From: Drosophila miranda | Lineage: Eukaryota > Arthropoda > Insecta > Diptera > Drosophilidae | Reading direction: 5' to 3' | Assembly: GCF_003369915.1 (NCBI RefSeq) | Contig: NW_022881614.1 | Location: 4,175,001-4,239,000 of the forward strand | Length of the DNA stretch: 64,000 nucleotides | Shown here: piece after piece, positions 12,413 to 24,500 of the stretch | Position numbering within the stretch: the first letter of the stretch is position 1 | How the letters are laid out: each line of letters opens with the position of its first letter | The notes under the pieces: generated by a model | The model's database searches: none | What the model saw: only the letters and a program-made list of their open reading frames with translations | Told to the model about the DNA's origin: nothing | Position numbers and translations under genes: made by a program

Positions 12413-12688
12413 TGTATTTGTTGGGAGAATTTTCGTTGCCGCTCTTGAGCTTAACGGTGCGCCAAGTGACGCGCTACCCTGTATCTAACGGGTATATTGT
12501 TTTCGGCCGTCACTTGCAACGACTCTTTTCCTTGATACCTCGTGTCTCGACATTCAATTCAAATTCGTTTTCAATTATCGTTCTCGTTCACACATATAAA
12601 AAAAAAAAAAAAAAAAAAAATAATAATAATAAATAAATAAATAGAAATAATAGTGGTTTGTTGTGTAAAATCTTCATACACAAACATT

Positions 12689-15600
12689 ATGGCAGAAAAA
12701 AGTAAATCCACTCTTGAAGACTTAAAGATTAATCTCAAAAGTCGAGTAAAAAGCATTCGCCGCTTAGAGGATCGATTAGATCAAGGGTCGATTCCTTTGC
12801 AATTACCGGAATTACAATGTAGGTTAGATTGTTTGAATGCTTCAATTGAAAAGGCTAACCATTTGCAGGAGCAAATCGAGGACATAACAGGTGATGATGC
12901 ATATGCAGCCGAGTTGGAAGAGCTGATAATTGTCACCAAAGGAAAGCTAATGTCGCTTATCGCCGCCTTTGATGCAGCAAGCGAGACGAAGCCAGTGTCT
13001 TCTTCAGCCCCAACTCATGCTAGACTTCCGAAATTGGCATTACCCAAATTTAGTGGTAAACACTCGGAATTCAAAAATTTCATTAGCCTTTTTGAGAGAC
13101 TAGTCCATAGCGACAACAGCATACCGATGATCGAAAAATTTAATCATTTGATTTCGTGCCAATCTGATGAAGCATTAGGAACAATAAAGGCGTTCCAAGT
13201 CACCGAGGCAAATTATGAAAAGGCCATGGTTGGCCTAAAACGATTATTTGATTTTCACGAATAATATTTCCACATTGTTCAATCTGCGCATCAATCTGCA
13301 TCATCTCTAAGAACTCTAATCGATACTGTTTCGTCGATTTACGGATCGTTACTGTCGATCGGAGATGATACAAAAATTTCGAATGCAATGCTCATTCATC
13401 TCGTTTTAAACAGAGTCGACCCAGTGACGAAACAAAAGTGGGATGAACAGCTTACTTATGAGAAGTTGCCGCTTTGGTCCGACTTTGAGAAAGTCTTGAA
13501 TCGTCGATACCAGCATCTGTCTGCTGAAGAATCGACCAAGCCAAGGCAAGACAAAGTCATGCCAAGCAAGCAACATAATCGCAGTTCATTTGCTTGTTCT
13601 TCCACTTCCACCAACAGTAGAACTCAGCAAAACTCAGTAAGACTACGTAAGACCATGTAGTGTCAAATTGCCCTTCAGTTTCGCGTCTCTCGGTGATGCA
13701 AAGGTTTGAGTTTGCTAAGTCGGCATCCCTATGCATTAATTGTCTGCGAAAAGGCCACGCTGTTGTAAAATGCAAAGCCAATAAATGTCGAGTGTGCAGC
13801 CGCTCACATCATACATTATTGCATCGATACACAGTGTCGGCTAATAGTCTCGCGTTGCCACCACCCCAAGAGAGTCCTTCTCCTCTATCAAATCAGAATC
13901 AACCTTCCACGTCACATGTTTTGCATGCGACAGCGTTGGACAGGGTAATTCTGGCTACGGCGATCGTAAGCGTCCGAACTAAGAGCGGTGAACACATCCT
14001 GGCCAGAGCTCTGCTCGACTCTGGATCACAAACAAATTTTATTACCGAGGACCTCACTAATCGCTTACAGATCCGTAGAGAGGAGTCCTGTATTAACTTG
14101 CTTGGAATTGGTGAATCTAATTCTCAAGTAAAGGATAAAATACACACAGTGGTGAAGTCGAGAATAAATGTTAGTGAGTTCTCATTTGATTTTTGGATCC
14201 TGAAATCAATTTCAGGTTATCACCCTGACCAGTCAGTGAATGTGACTGACTGGCGAATCCCAGAGAACCTACCACTGGCAGACCCTTATTTCTACAAGCC
14301 ACAAAGAATAGATATGTTAATTGGAGCAGAATCGTTCTTTGAATTATTAGCTGTTGGTCAAATTAAACAAGGTCCTGACTTTCCAACTCTTCAGAAAACC
14401 CTTCTTGGTTGGGTTGTGTCGGGAAAATATGTTTCCAGGAGTTCTGCTCCTCAAATTACAAACCGTTTGAGTTGCAGTGAAGAGTTGCTAGTATCCATCG
14501 ATAGGACCTTGAAAAAGTTTTGGTCACTGGAAGAAATGCCATCTACCAAGAAAATTGCCACACCTGAGCACAAGCTATGTGAAGAACACTATCGTAAGAC
14601 GACTCAGGTACTATCATCAGGTCGGTTCGAAGTAAGGCTCCCGTTTAAATCAGATCCAAATTGTTTAGGCAACTCCTTTGAGGTTGCGAAACGGCGGTTT
14701 TTGTCGCTTGAAAAACGATTGCATCGTGACCCTGAGTTGAAAAAAATGTACTTGGAATTCATGGAAGAGTACCTCTCCTTAGGTCATATGTCTCCTACTG
14801 ACAATACGATTCCTTCTACTCCACACTACGTAATCCCTCATCAGTGTGTTCTGAGGCCCCAAAGACGCCCCTTCGTCCAAGACGTCCTCACAGGTGGCCT
14901 TAAATGACATGGTGGACCAGCCCCATTCTTAGCTATCCGGTGTTTGAAAAGGTTGAGTGAGTCTGCGAAGCTCTCATTCCCTAGAGCTGCTAACGTTATT
15001 GGGTCCGACTTTTACGTCGATGACTTGTTGACTGGTGCTGCATGCGTAGAGGAGCTAAGGGCAATTAAGTCCGAAGTGTCTCAGGTTCTTCAGACCGCAG
15101 GGTTTGAGTTGACTTAGTGGTTTTCAAACTCACCCGAGATCACCGCATCTGAGAGCACAGCCAAACCCATAACAATCTCGGATTCAGAGTCGACAAAGGC
15201 GTTAGGAATCTCATGGTTACCTACTGACGATGCCTTTAAGTTCAAAATTGACTATTCAGTTATGGGTATCCGAGCGACAAAACGGAACATACTATCGGTG
15301 ACATCAAAGTTGTTTGACCCCCTTGGTTTATTAAGTCCTATCGTTATAAAAGGCAAGATCCTATTGCAGGAGCTTTGGCTTAACAAACTAGTCGATCCCG
15401 CTGCATTTGGAAACAGCGTGGAATAAGTTGAAAAATACACTATCTCAATTGGAAGACATATCCATATCTCGGTTTGTGTATTCCGATCCGATGTCTCCGG
15501 TTCAAATACATGCCTTTGCTGACGCCTCCATGAGAGCGTATGGAGCGTGCGTCTATATCCGTAGCAGAACTGCAGAAGGTTTAAAAATATCATTGTTGAC

Positions 15601-17554
15601 TTCGAAATCCAAAGTAGCGCCGCTCAAGAACAAAACGCTCCCAGGGCTTGAGTTATGTGCCGCTCACCTTCTCGCAGATCTCTGTCACAGAATCAAGCCC
15701 CTTTTAAACGTGCCCATTGAACGAGTCGTTTATTGGTCGGATTCAGAGGTAACTCTCCATTGGATCCGGTCTCATCCATCGTCGTTGTCGACTTTCGTTT
15801 CAAATAGAGTGGCTGAGATTCAAGAGTGGTCAGATGATGCTACGTGGCGGCATGTACCCACGAAACAGAATCCAGCAGATATTGTCTCAAGAGGTTGTGA
15901 CGTCGACGAAATCGTTCAGTCAATTTGGTTCGAAGGACCATCATTTCTGAAAGAGGAAGAAGAAAACTGGCCCAAGAACGCTCATTTCGAACACTCCGAT
16001 GATCTTCAGCTGGAAAAGAGGAAGACTGCGGTCGGGTTGACCGCGGCTGTGCGAAGTTCGGAGCTGTTAGATGTCATCGAGGGATTCTCGTCACACCTCA
16101 AACTGCTTAGAGTGTTCGTGTATGTGTTCCGCTTTATAAGAAAATGTAAAGACCCAAGCCTAAATTTCGAAAAAACTATATCACCGACCGAATACAATGA
16201 AGCTTTTTATAAAATTGTCGAAATCATCCAGCATCACGAGTATCAAGGAGAAATTGAAAAGGTTAGGAAAGGATCTACAATTGGTCCTAGTCTTCAGCGG
16301 TTGAACCCATTCATCCATGAAGACACAGGGACTTGGTGCAACTTTTCGTTGCTGCGAGTGGGGGGGCGACTAGCCAAAGCTCCTATATCATACGATGCCA
16401 AGTTTCCTCTGCTTTTGACTAAGCGCTCGCAATACGTGCGAAGCTATATTCGTCATCTGCACCATTCGAGTTTTCATGTCGGCCCACGAGCACTTGTGAG
16501 CATCCTTCGACAGAGCGTGTGGATAGTGAACGCTCAGGAGGTCTGCCGTCAGACAGTTCGATCGTGTATGCGCTGTTTTAAATGCAAGCCTCGATTGCTG
16601 ACGCAACTCATGGGGAATTTACCCGCAGATCGACTCCGTGCTCTCCGCCCATTTTCAATTTGCGGCGTTGATTTTTGTGGACCAGTGCACACGACATTGA
16701 AAATTCGCGGAAGGCCCCCATACAAGTCATACATTGCGCTTTTTGTTTGTTTTGCGTCCAAGGCGGTTCACCTAGAAATAGTTTCCGATCTAACCACTGG
16801 TTGTTATTTGTTGGCTTTTCAAAGGTTCGTCGGGCGCCGAGGATATCCCCAAGTCGTTCATTGCGACAACGGGACGAACTTCGTCGGAGCGAGCCGCCAT
16901 CTCAGCGCTCTGCGGATCAGGCTCAAGGAGCAAGGAGACGCAATTCGCGACTTCGCGTCAAAGAACGGATGCGAATTTGCGTTCATACCGCCGCGAGCTC
17001 CTCACATGGGAGGGCTATAAGAGCCAGGTGTAAAAACTGCCAAGAGCCTACTCCTACGGGCGGTAGGCAGCGCGCTCCTAACCGCCGAAGAGCTCGCTAC
17101 AGTCCTCGTCGGCATCGAGGCCATAATGAACTCGAGGCCGCTGGGAGCCATCAGCCAAGATCCAAGCGACGGCTAGGCCCTAACACCCGGGCACCTGCTG
17201 ACAGGCGGGTCGCTCATCGCCCCCAGCACTGCGGACTCCGGACCAGGAGAGTCTCAGTTGCTTGCGGCGATGGCGACTTGTCTCGTCAGTCAGGCAAGCG
17301 TTTTGGCAGCGATGGTCCCGCGAATATGTCCTGGGGCTGCAAATTCGGGGCAAATGGGGGCAACTGAACCTCGAGGAAGGAGACCTCGTCATCGTGGCCG
17401 AGGACAATCTGCCGCCTCAGGAGTGGCTCGTGGGGAGGATCATCGCCACGCACGCAGGAGAGGACGGCATGGTCAGGGTCGTCGAAATAAGGACTAGCAC
17501 TGGAGCGGTTGTTCGGCGGCCCATACACAAATTAGCGCCGCTCCCAATGTGTTG
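12689..17554 (+). pseudogene. BEL copy A gag-pol polyprotein (broken)
   Basis: The frame starts at ATG 12689 (MAEKSKSTLEDLK). In order it has a coiled-coil N-terminus, a DUF1759-type Gag region (LPKLALPKFSGKHSEFKNF), a CCHC region (CINCLRKGHAVVKC, CRVCSRSHHTLLH), a protease with LLDSGSQTNFI, RT, RNase H (YWSDSEVTLHWIRSH), an integrase zinc region and core (VDFCGPVH, VHCDNGTNF), and a tail ending RPIHKLAPLPMC. Breaks are a deletion/frameshift near 13260, a lesion near 13640-13660, a large deletion in the RT near 14868-14910 removing the catalytic YxDD-side sequence present in copy B, a stop near 15115, a frameshift near 15390, a stop at 17018-17020 and damage near 17175. It cannot make a functional polymerase. 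Confidence 0.9.
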
Positions 17555-17583
17555 AAGCCGATGCAGGCGTTCAACGGGGCCGG

Positions 17584-17894
17584 TGTTGCGTGACCTTCCA
17601 TCCATGGCCACAATTATTTGTTATTGATCTGAATTATGAAGTCTAGTGTAAGTTAGGCTAGGGCAAAGCGGGAGCGCAATAAAAGCTCGCTCTCTAGCTC
17701 TTGGCGAATTCGCCCCGCTTTGCCACCGTAGGTTAGCTAGAGTAAGAGATTTGAATTCTGAAGAAAATATAGTTGTTCGCCAACCTTGAATTAGATCGAG
17801 CGTATCAAGTTTTTCGCCCCGCCAAATAAATAATTTAAATTACAGCCACCCAAAGTTTTCGGTAATTGATTAGAAAAACTCTTCTAATTTTTCA
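17584..17894 (+). repeat. 3' LTR of BEL copy A
   Basis: The 311-bp LTR runs TGTTGCGTGACC to TAATTTTTCA. It contains a palindromic-looking pair, GGGCAAAGCGGG and CCCCGCTTTGCC. It matches the 311-bp LTR of copy B with few substitutions. Confidence 0.9.
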
Positions 17895-18169
17895 TTGCCT
17901 GTTTAACTTTTAATTGCTAAGCTCCACCATCCCTATCCCCGATCCGTTGAACCTAGATTGACGTCAAGGACAAAAAGGATATAGCCTTTTTAACAGGCAA
18001 CTAAGCAATTTGGGTCGTGCTATCCCCAAGGTGCTGTCGCCTCGCGTGCTTCGCGACGTTAATCAACGTTATTGATATTGTCGCCATTAAAAATATATTA
18101 GTATTCGATTACGCACAAAATTAAGAAAATTTACAAACCGAATACAGATACTTTTGACATGCCGCCTTA

Positions 18170-18841
18170 GCGGTAAAGTGGCGAGTTGCGATGAACAGTT
18201 GGTGTACAAGATGACGAACATAGAGTGCATCGGAAACCCGGAGCGTGTGAAAAATATCGCCTGCAATTTAAAAGCGGTCAACTCCTAGGGCTAGGGCAAC
18301 TAGGGCCATCGCTAACATGGATTGTTACCTCCCCGTCCCACTGTGTAACCCTGTGGTAAGCTGGAAGAAGACTAGCTAAGAGCCAAAAGTGATCGCCCAT
18401 CTCTGATAGATTCGGTTGCAGCTCTTCAAGAGGGACTATAGCAACCAGTGGAAGCCTTTCCTGGTGGATGTGTCTGTTACCGTAGGCGACGTGATGTCTA
18501 GGAGGAGCTTCCTGCCATACGGTGTCATCATGTGGAAGATGTTGCAGCGTTTCACTAACGTCAACCACTCTTTCCCGATTTCGGTATGGGTTGTGTTTCT
18601 TGCGTTCCCTTGTGAGATATCACTGACATCCGCTACGTTTACTCAGGGTCATCTATTTGCTCGGAATGGTTATCTGGACCCATCATTGGTACCACCCTTT
18701 CCTCTTGGGCTCTACCAGGTCAGTGCTGTGGATAGGAATTCCAGCATTAGCGAGTACGTGGGCACCGCCAAGTTCTATATGCAGTCCATGTTGCCGGTGA
18801 AGAGCAAGAAAAGGCCTAGACCTAAGGCCCAGGAGCCCTAA
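18170..18841 (+). pseudogene. Decayed DUF1091-family secreted protein gene
   Basis: Three exon remnants resemble the insect DUF1091 family: 18170-18355 (VYKMTNIECIGNPERVKN... then MDCYLPVPLCNPV), 18422-18583 (LFKRDYSNQWKPFLVDVSV, then VNHSFPIS) and 18647-18841 (GHLFARNGYLDPSLVPPFP to the stop). Introns are 66 bp (GTAAGC...TTGCAG) and 63 bp (GTATGG...ACTCAG); the second is a multiple of three, so it reads through. In exon 1 a CTAGGG-type repeat insertion (about 18284-18306) shifts the frame and adds stops. Two positions that are normally Cys (V-C-D and N-x-S-C-P, from memory of the family) read Gly and Phe. No start ATG with signal peptide is visible. I call it a pseudogene; a rescuing alternative exon is possible but unlikely. 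Confidence 0.68.
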
Positions 18842-19017
18842 GACATCTCAGGATGTATTCGGAATAGAACTGATAATTGGAACTTTTTTCATTATTTTCT
18901 TTCTATATATTTTCATTTCTCAGCGCGTTTACATGTTCTCGTTCGGTTTCAGTGTCTGTTTGAGTCCACTTGTATATACTATGCCGTGTGTGTTCTGTTT
19001 GTGTGTATATATAGTTC

Positions 19018-19056
<39 letters not shown>

Positions 19057-21581
19057 TTTTGATTAAATTAGATACATTTGAATCAACAGCAGTTGAGGTC
19101 TGGCTCTGGGATCTGCATCTGCATCTGCAACTGCATATGCCCGTACGGATACGAATGTAAACTCAACTGTTGCTTGGCCATAACCGAAAATAAACCCGTA
19201 CGTACGTACGTACGTGTGGTATATATGTACGTAGTACGTCTGCTAATGATAATGGATTCATAATTGAGTTCCCTCTGCAATTCATTAAAGCGGTTTGTAA
19301 TATTAACGTTATGTTTATGATATATCGAATACATGTCTATATATATCTCGCACTGGATAAGTCCCGTCCCTCTATGTACAGAAACTAAAAAAACTGGGCA
19401 AAACAGCGGGCGGGGCAGGGCTGGGCAGCGAAACTCCCAAAATTATGAAATCAAACGAAAGAGTCGATATACTGATAACTGATAGCCAGGATAACTGGAG
19501 TTTGGCTTATCCTATATACTGTATACTCGTATAGACTGTACTGTACGTTATATTAGCAAAATATGGAATTAGCCTACGTTTTGTATGTGTGTCCTACGTG
19601 TCTATGCTTTTCCTTGTTGTTGTTGTTCTTTCAGTTCCTGAATACATTTTTTGCTGAACTCTTTAAATACAATATATAGTACATATACTCGTAATGCTGT
19701 TCTGTTCCTACATAAAATACAATACTTTGTTTGCTCTAGAAAATTTGTCTCGAAAAATGCTTCTTTTTTTGTGTGTTTGTTCTATGCTTGCAAAAATTTG
19801 AGGTAGTTTTATTTTATTTGAATTTCTATATCTTCATTTTCATGTTAATCTTTTTCCTTTCCGCTTTTTCCGTTTTAGTAGTTTTTTTTAGTTTTAGATT
19901 CTCTTGTGTTTTTGTTGCCATACAAAGCCTTGAACAAGAAGAAGAACTAAACTCGATCAGCGATTATAAAGTATTATGTAAAATATTGCTTTCAATACGA
20001 TCATCATGTTCTATAAAAGCCAGGAGGGGGCGCATATAGACTCGTGTATACATATATATATATTTGATTCTTGTATACAATTATCGGCTAAAACTAATTG
20101 GGGCACAGAGACGTATCTACACTATCTTCAGACAACACTCAGATATTCAGATGATACATGTAGCTATGATGCACATCTCTCTTTTGGGCAGTTTAATGGT
20201 TGCAACATATTGAAAAAGGATTGCCATTGGGGCATCTCCGACTCCTTGCTCTCTAAATATATCAGTCGTTCCTAACAACTGTGTGGTTCATGTTGTTCAA
20301 TTACATTTTTTGGCAGTGTTGAGTACTCGGTTTCGGTTTCGTTTTCGATTTTCAGTTTACGTTTGGTTGCTTTTGGTTTTACTTACGTTAAAAATTCACT
20401 TATAAATTTATTGGCGTAGAAAGAATTATAAATTACGTTTACTGTTAAGGCGAATTTTCTTTTATATGGGTCTGCTGTTCAGATATGTATGTACATATGT
20501 ATGTAAAACCAACAGCAACATCAGTGAAAAGAATAGATAGGATAGGATACATCGCACTAAAGTGTGTGTTTGTGTATGCTGTGTTTATTTTTACCTTGGC
20601 TAGGTTCTGAATGATTCGTTTAGGTTTAAGGTAGGTTTAGGGGCTTAAGGGCTTAAGAGCGAAACTAGTTAATGATATATAATATATTATGTACAGACTG
20701 CTCCTCTTGGAGACGAGTTTTGCATGGGATTTGCACTAACTTAATGGATAATCAATCGTGTCTCGGGGCCTAGGCTTAAAAATGGTGTTTGCATTGCTGT
20801 TCGAATTGAGTACAAAATGTTTTACAAATATTTGATGCAGCTTATTATAGCTTTTGTAAATGCTTCAAGTCTTGTGTTCTTCTTTGCTTGTTTTTCTACC
20901 TTCTACCACCTTTTGCCTTTGCGTTTGCTTTTGCTCTCTCCCTCTCTCTGCTCTATTTTAAAGTTAACCCGTTGACCCACGAGCCGAGCCAAGACGAGGG
21001 TTGTGTGCGTGGTTGGATGTTTTGGCCAGGTCCTAAAGGTACGACTACAACAATAGAACGAACGAAACGAACTAACGAAATAAAACGTGTGGATAAACGA
21101 TAAACTAATAAAAAATACATTAGAAACAAACAAGTCTTGTCCACTCCGTACTCCATAGCCCATAGTCCATACTCCCTATGGGCTCTATCAAAATGTACAA
21201 TTAACTAAGGGCTAAAACCTACAACTAGACAACGTTACAACTTAAGACATTTGTTCATAACAGTTGATCGAACGCGCGGGTGGGTTGCGATAAGGTGGCC
21301 ACAGGATAAATGTATGTACAATTTACAGCGAAATGGGACAGCTAGGGCAACTGAACGAAGCGGGCCCTGTCTATGGGATGGTGCACTGCACCCTAGATGG
21401 TGGCTGTGGCTGTGTCTGTTAATAGATCTTTATAGCATATGGTATGATGGCTTAACTTAGATCGTAGAATATCTATTCTAGTTGTCACTGTTTACTCGTT
21501 TGTCGCTTGTGGATTTTCTGTGTGTGTAATTACTTAGAGAATACTTTTACTTTTCTGCGGTTGCTTGCTGTTCTGTGGTTC
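18842..21581 (-). other. jing: jing 3' UTR and intergenic DNA
   Basis: This stretch has no credible ORF. It holds a TA dinucleotide run (19021-19052), a CGTA tetranucleotide run (about 19198-19217), and many TTTATT motifs on the plus strand (minus-strand AATAAA), for example near 19808 and 20586. A long jing 3' UTR is likely, but its end cannot be fixed. Confidence 0.4.
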
Positions 21582-24500
21582 TTAAATAGGCACCAGAGCA
21601 TCCGTGGCCACCATCTTGGGCGGTTTGCGGGGGTGCTTGCGACGCTGCTGCATCTGCAGTTCGGCAACGCTGAGCACCTGCTGGTAGCTGGACACGGTCC
21701 CACTGCTGACAGTCCTCGAGCTGACCGTCGCAGAGACGCCATCGTCCTCCTCCTCCTCCTCATCGTCCTCTTCATCATTCTCGTCCTCCTCATCGTCATC
21801 ATCGCAGTCACTAGCGCCCATTTCCTGCAGCTCGTTCACATTGTAGTCGTCGGCAAATAGCTGGGCGTCGTAGCGCAGCCTGAAGGCCGTACTCAGAAGG
21901 CTGTCCACGCGGGTCTTCTCCGCTGGACACATGTGCTTGATCTGCACCACCTTCGTGTGGCAGCGCGTCCGATTCGGACACTCGGGCAACCACTCGTCAG
22001 ATATTCTGTGTCGAAGAAAAAGGGATTATGCATTGTCGAAAACAGATATCCGTCGAGAGGCACTTACATCTCGCGCGGGGACCAACGCACGAAGCAATCG
22101 TGGCCACCCTGGCTGTTGCGCCTCCGCATCAGGCACTGGCCCTGGAAGGTGATGGCCTGGGAGCCGTTGGTGAGCGTGCTGATCTGGCGCAGGCGATGCT
22201 GCAGCCCCTCCATGATGCCCGTGTCGAAGAAGTCGAACATGCGAGCTGCAAAGGATTCGGACGGGATTAGACGAAGTCGAAGAGTGGTCTTGGATGGCTG
22301 TGCGGGATACCCACCTGAGAAGGGCTGTCGGCGGTAGCGCAGCTTCTTGCCGTTCTTCCGCAGCTGCTTGGGCACGGGCGGATCGGAGGTGCGCTTGCTG
22401 GCGCTCTCCTTGACGTTGTCCGTGGCATTGAAGTGGTTGTTCACATGCTTCTGCAGAGCCAGCTGGAGCACAGGATGCATGGACATGGTTAGAGGGAAGG
22501 TATGTCTAGCGAATCCCTAGCGAGAACACTTACCTGGGAACCGAACCTTATTCCGCAGCCCTCGACAATGCATTTGAACTGCTTGGAGCCGCCGTGGGAG
22601 AGGACGTGTCGCTCCAGCCATCGGCGCGAGCAGGACTCCTTGTTGTACACCTTGCAGCCCACCCAGAGGCAGGCGAAGGGCCCCGTCTGGGTGTTCACGT
22701 GGTGCGTCTGCATGTGGTCCAGCAGCTTCGAGTTGCTCTCGTGCTTCTTGTTGCACTTGTCCCAGTAGCAGACGCCGTCGTGCCGCTTTCCGCCCTTGCC
22801 GCCGGCGCCGGCTCCTGCCGGGAACCGGATGGTCTTTGGCTGCGAGAGGATCGGCGAAATGGCGCTCTTGGGCAGGCTCTTGCTGGCGGATTCGGCCAGG
22901 GCCGTGTCCACCATCGTGGACTCCGTGCTGCTGGCTGGCGTGGGGCAAGGGGACCTCGAGTCCGGGGAGTCTGGAGCTTCGGGCGACGGTGCGTTGCTGG
23001 CCAGGGAGTTGCTGTCCGAGCCGGAAGCGGACGCGGACGAGGCAGTGGTGGGCGGGTAGGCCGAGACGGATTTGGTAGACCTGCAAAAGAGAAATTAAAA
23101 AGGCAGTTCTCCCTCCACTCGGAAATCTACTTACATGCCATCCGCGATGGAGTTGCTGCTCTCGCTGTTGCTCAGGCTGCCCCCGATCCCGGACTCGGGC
23201 GTGGCCAGATCCCGCAGCCGCTTGTGCGTCGGATGCGTCTCCAGGGAGCCCACCGACTTGTCGTCCTCCTCGTCGTAGTTGCTGCTCCCGCTGCTGCTGC
23301 TTCCTCCGCTGTTGTTGCTGGCGATCGGAGGCGGCGTGGCCGTCGGCTCGCTCTTCTCCGGCGGCGGCTGTGTCATGTCTGTGGTCGTCTGGGAGCAGTC
23401 CTCGCCCCCGCTGGAGATGCACGACGAGGTGACCATCTCGCTCAGCATGTCCGTCTGACTGGCAGCCCTCCGGCTGCTGCTGCTGCCAGCCGAGGGCGAC
23501 GGCGCCGGCGAGCTGAGGGAGGCGGGCGTCGAGGGCTCCAGCGAGAGATCCACCGCGGAGCTGACGCTGTTGGAGTAGCTGCTGCAGGAGTTGGAGTTCG
23601 AGTTGCTGTTGCTGCACTCCGGCAGCAGGTCGTGCTTCACGACGTCCACAGTGCCCCTGCTGCTAGGCAGCTGGCCGGCAAAGCTCTGCGGCTTGGGCGA
23701 GGCCAGGAAGGAGACCGAGGAGCATTGCGAGACTGCCGCCACGAGGGCAGAGGCCGAATCCTCCGCCTTGATCTTGCTGAAGGCCGACAGCGTGCACGAG
23801 TTGGAGCTGGACAGCGCCGGCGAGGATCGCAGGAGGCTGCTGCTGCTGTTGCTGCTCGGCGAGCTGAAGGGCAGCGGCGTCAGCGGATGGCTGCTCGCCT
23901 TGGCCACGATGCTGATGGCTCCGTGCGAGTTCTTGACCAGGTCAAAGAGATCGGGTGTGACGCCACCGCCACCGCCATTGATGCTACTGCTGCTGCTGCT
24001 GGTGCCCAACTTCAGGGCCGGCACCTGGACCTTCGCCATGCTCAGCGTGGGCGTCAGCTTTGAGGGCGCAATGCTCACCAGCGGCGGCGTGGGATTACAT
24101 GTCGTGGGAGTGGGCGCCAGCGCGAGCGCGACCGTGGCTACGGATGCCACTGGGGTCGTGCTCTTCCGCAGCTGACACAGTTCTTTGGTGGCCGATGTGG
24201 GCACTAGTGGCGGTGGTGTCGTAGGCGTGGCAATGGCAGGGGCCGTCTTGGGTGGCAGGGAGCGTGTCCTGCTCTTGAGGTCAACATCTGCGGGAAAAAA
24301 ACAAGAACGATACAGATTAGCTGGGAATCTAATGGACTGCAGGCGTAACCTCGGCTCAGCTATGCAAAAATGGATCAAGGCATACCCGATTATGCTTGGA
24401 TATTGCAAATCTCCGGGATCACTTACCATCGGTGGGCGGCCGCAGTCCGAAGATCTGCGACGTGGTGGAAGACGTGCTCGTCACCTTGCGACGCGGCAGG

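Larger units (their letters stand above)
10872..17899 (+). mobile_element. BEL/Pao LTR retrotransposon, copy A (decayed)
   Basis: The element spans 10877-17894 between 5-bp direct repeats TTGCC (10872-10876 and 17895-17899). LTRs start TGTTGCG and end TTTTTCA. It encodes a BEL-type gag-protease-RT-RNase H-integrase polyprotein in the same direction as Vha16-1. The leader is interrupted by other repeats (11388-12412), and the pol frame carries stops, frameshifts and a deletion. A second copy (B) of the same family lies inverted at 54133-59751. Copy A is the more damaged of the two. Confidence 0.92.

Noticed and set aside
16675..17367. 230-codon Arg-rich ORF
   Set aside because: Frame-shifted shadow of the BEL integrase; the same shadow appears in copy B at 54530-55234.
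18416..18841. Intact intronless 141-aa gene
   Set aside because: The ORF reads through a 63-bp intron with GTATGG...ACTCAG borders, and its 5' end lies in another intron; the exon model explains it better.
22517..23617. 366-codon minus-strand ORF
   Set aside because: Alternative frame of the jing exons; it reads through a real intron with AG/GT borders.
22594..24063. 489-codon plus-strand ORF opposite jing
   Set aside because: It lies antisense to the jing exons and crosses their introns. Its Arg/Gly/Ala-rich composition is the mirror of Ser/Gln/Pro codons. No family signal.
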